The notes beneath the pieces are model-generated. The model saw nothing but the letters and a program-made list of their open reading frames with translations. It did not search any database and was not told the DNA's origin. Below, one piece after another: positions 15,248 to 16,451 of a stretch of 16,451 nucleotides of DNA. Positions within the stretch are counted from its first letter, which is position 1, and every line of letters begins with the position of its first letter. The position numbers and the translations under genes were made by a program. Source of the DNA: an uncultured Oscillibacter sp. (GTDB lineage: Bacteria > Bacillota > Clostridia > Oscillospirales > Oscillospiraceae); the NCBI GenBank assembly GCA_946183715.1, contig CAMHDB010000009.1:1-16451 (forward strand), read 5' to 3'.

Positions 15248-15978
15248 CCACCGAACCCGTACTGACACTCCGGCACGTCGTCGCGGGCTACCGGGAGGGC
15301 GGGCTGTTCGGGCGGCGGCGGATACACGAAGTGTTACACGACGTATCCTTTGAGGTGTACCGGAATGAGATACTCGGCCTCGTGGGGGAATCGGGCACGG
15401 GCAAGTCGACGCTCGCGCGCGTCGTACTCGGCATGCTCGCCCCCGAAAGCGGCGAAGTCGTACACCGTACCGAATGCCCCCAGATGATTTTCCAAGACCC
15501 CTACAGTTCGTTGAATCCGTTCTACCCGGTGTCGTGGACGCTCGAAGAGCCGCTACGCCTCGGCGGCGTGCGCGACGTGCCCGAACGGCGGCGGCAAGTC
15601 CGCGAAATGCTCGCGCGCGTCGGCCTGCCCGACGAGTGTCTGTCGGCGAAGCCGTCGGAGCTCTCCGGCGGACAGCGGCAGCGCGTCTGTATCGCGGCGG
15701 CGCTGTTGCGGCGGCCACGCTTCCTGATTGCCGACGAGCCCGTGTCGGCGCTGGATGTCACCATACAGGCGCAAATACTCGCGCTGTTGAAGTCGTTGCG
15801 GGAGGAACTCGGATTGAGCTTCCTGTTCATCTCGCACGACTTGAACGTCGTCTACCAGCTCTGCGACCGCGTACTGGTCATGAAACAGGGGCGTGTCGTC
15901 GAACAGGGCACCGTCGCGGAGGTGTTCGCGCGCCCCCGCCACCCCTACACCCGCGAATTGCTCGCCGCCGCCGAATGA
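15244..15978 (+). CDS. ABC importer ATP-binding protein, DppF/OppF/NikE family
   Basis: 244 residues. Walker A GESGTGKST at 48-56, Q-loop MIFQDPYSSLNP (the DPYSSLNP form typical of the F/E subunits), signature LSGGQRQR, Walker B LIADEPVSALD and switch His in FISHD. It ends at RHPYTRELLAAAE, again without a long C-terminal extension. ATG 15244 overlaps the previous TGA as ATGA. Last gene of the five-gene importer operon; the HAD-family gene begins 49 bases on, and I saw no strong terminator between, so read-through is possible. Confidence 0.93.
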   Translation: MTTEPVLTLRHVVAGYREGGLFGRRRIHEVLHDVSFEVYRNEILGLVGESGTGKSTLARVVLGMLAPESGEVVHRTECPQMIFQDPYSSLNPFYPVSWTLEEPLRLGGVRDVPERRRQVREMLARVGLPDECLSAKPSELSGGQRQRVCIAAALLRRPRFLIADEPVSALDVTIQAQILALLKSLREELGLSFLFISHDLNVVYQLCDRVLVMKQGRVVEQGTVAEVFARPRHPYTRELLAAAE

Positions 15979-16027
15979 CACGCGGGGCGGCAGGGAAGCC
16001 TCCCGGCAAGATTGGAAAGGAGCCTCT

Positions 16028-16451
16028 ATGTACCGCTACGCCCTGTTCGATTTGGACGGCACGCTGACCGATTCCAAAGAGGGAATCTTGAAGAGCCTCG
16101 TCTACGCCTTTGAAAAGCTGGGCGACCCCGTGCCCGACCCCGGGACGCTTTTGAAGTTTATCGGGCCGCCGATGGAGGTCTCCTTCCCGCTCTACTGCGG
16201 CTACGACAAAGCGCGTACCCGCCTCGCCGTCGACACCTTCCGCGAGCGTTACGCCCCTGTCGGCGTCTACGAGAACAGGCCCGCGCCGGGTATTACCGAC
16301 ATGTTCCGGCGTCTTGCGGCGCGCGGCGTGACTGTTGCGGTGGCGTCGTCGAAACCGCAGGGGATGTGCGAACAGGTCTGTAACCGCTTCGGATTCACGC
16401 CCTACTTGCGCGTGATTGTGGGCAGTTCGCTCACGGAGGACTGGGACAAAG
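16028..16451 (+). CDS. HAD-superfamily hydrolase (phosphoglycolate phosphatase-like), 5' part
   Basis: Cut by the window end; 141 complete codons are visible of a usual 210-220. Motif I is FDLDGTLTDS, with nucleophile Asp8 and acid/base Asp10. An all-helical cap (about 14-85, typical of subfamily IA) follows, then motif II VAVASSKP near residues 108-114 (Ser111 or Ser112). The motif III lysine and motif IV acidic pair lie beyond the window. Such proteins (Gph, PpaX, pyrophosphatase or nucleotidase types) dephosphorylate small phosphate esters; the substrate is not evident. ATG 16028 has AAAGGAG 5 bases upstream. It may be transcribed with the ABC importer. Confidence 0.88.
   Translation, partial: MYRYALFDLDGTLTDSKEGILKSLVYAFEKLGDPVPDPGTLLKFIGPPMEVSFPLYCGYDKARTRLAVDTFRERYAPVGVYENRPAPGITDMFRRLAARGVTVAVASSKPQGMCEQVCNRFGFTPYLRVIVGSSLTEDWDK

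Overview
The window looks like a piece of chromosome from a fairly GC-rich member of the Bacillota, most likely class Clostridia and possibly an Oscillospirales-type gut anaerobe. The basis is strong AGGAGG-type ribosome binding sites, near-consensus housekeeping promoters, a three-repeat SLH surface protein of clostridial style, an extracytoplasmic FMN/FAD fumarate-reductase-type flavoprotein, and methionine synthesis by O-acetylhomoserine sulfhydrylation. The lineage is an inference; no marker here fixes it. I see no phage, insertion sequence, CRISPR array or integrase. Coding density is high. The longest gene-free stretches are 2916-3104 and 10995-11180, each under 200 bases, and both hold promoters.

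Layout. 1-1747 (+): the 3' part of an O-acetylhomoserine sulfhydrylase (metY) followed by metA, whose residue 111 is Glu, the acetyl-CoA type; together they make homocysteine. 1769-1928 (+): a tRNA-Gly(GCC) with its own consensus promoter and terminator. 1974-2915 (-): a stand-alone ComEC-type metallo-beta-lactamase-fold hydrolase, divergent from 3105-5243 (+), a membrane-anchored flavoprotein with two FMN-binding domains and a full fumarate-reductase active site, closed by a strong terminator. 5349-7431 (-): an SLH-only surface protein downstream of an AI-2E/PerM family membrane protein. 7565-8458 (+): a diacylglycerol-kinase-like lipid kinase, divergent from the AI-2E gene; the two promoters appear to share one palindromic -35 hexamer. 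8496-10994 (-): an operon of a two-domain PLD-family protein followed by mnmA. 11181-15978 (+): a complete five-gene peptide/nickel-type ABC importer (lipoprotein, two permeases, two ATPases) joined by ATGA overlaps or a 1-base gap. 16028 to the end (+): the 5' part of an HAD-family phosphatase.

Nothing amounts to a clearly new multi-gene system. The strongest unexplained signal is in base composition: reading the whole window I found no GATC site, where roughly 55-60 would be expected by chance at this GC content. Isoleucine codons bend to keep it so: after a G the gene at 3105-5243 uses ATT or ATA and never ATC. This points to long-standing pressure against GATC, such as a GATC-cutting restriction system in the host lineage. 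Other points worth a second look are the shared -35 element at 7501-7506, the doubly flavinylated fumarate-reductase-like protein, and the PLD protein with a cysteine-bearing tail I do not recognise in operon with mnmA.
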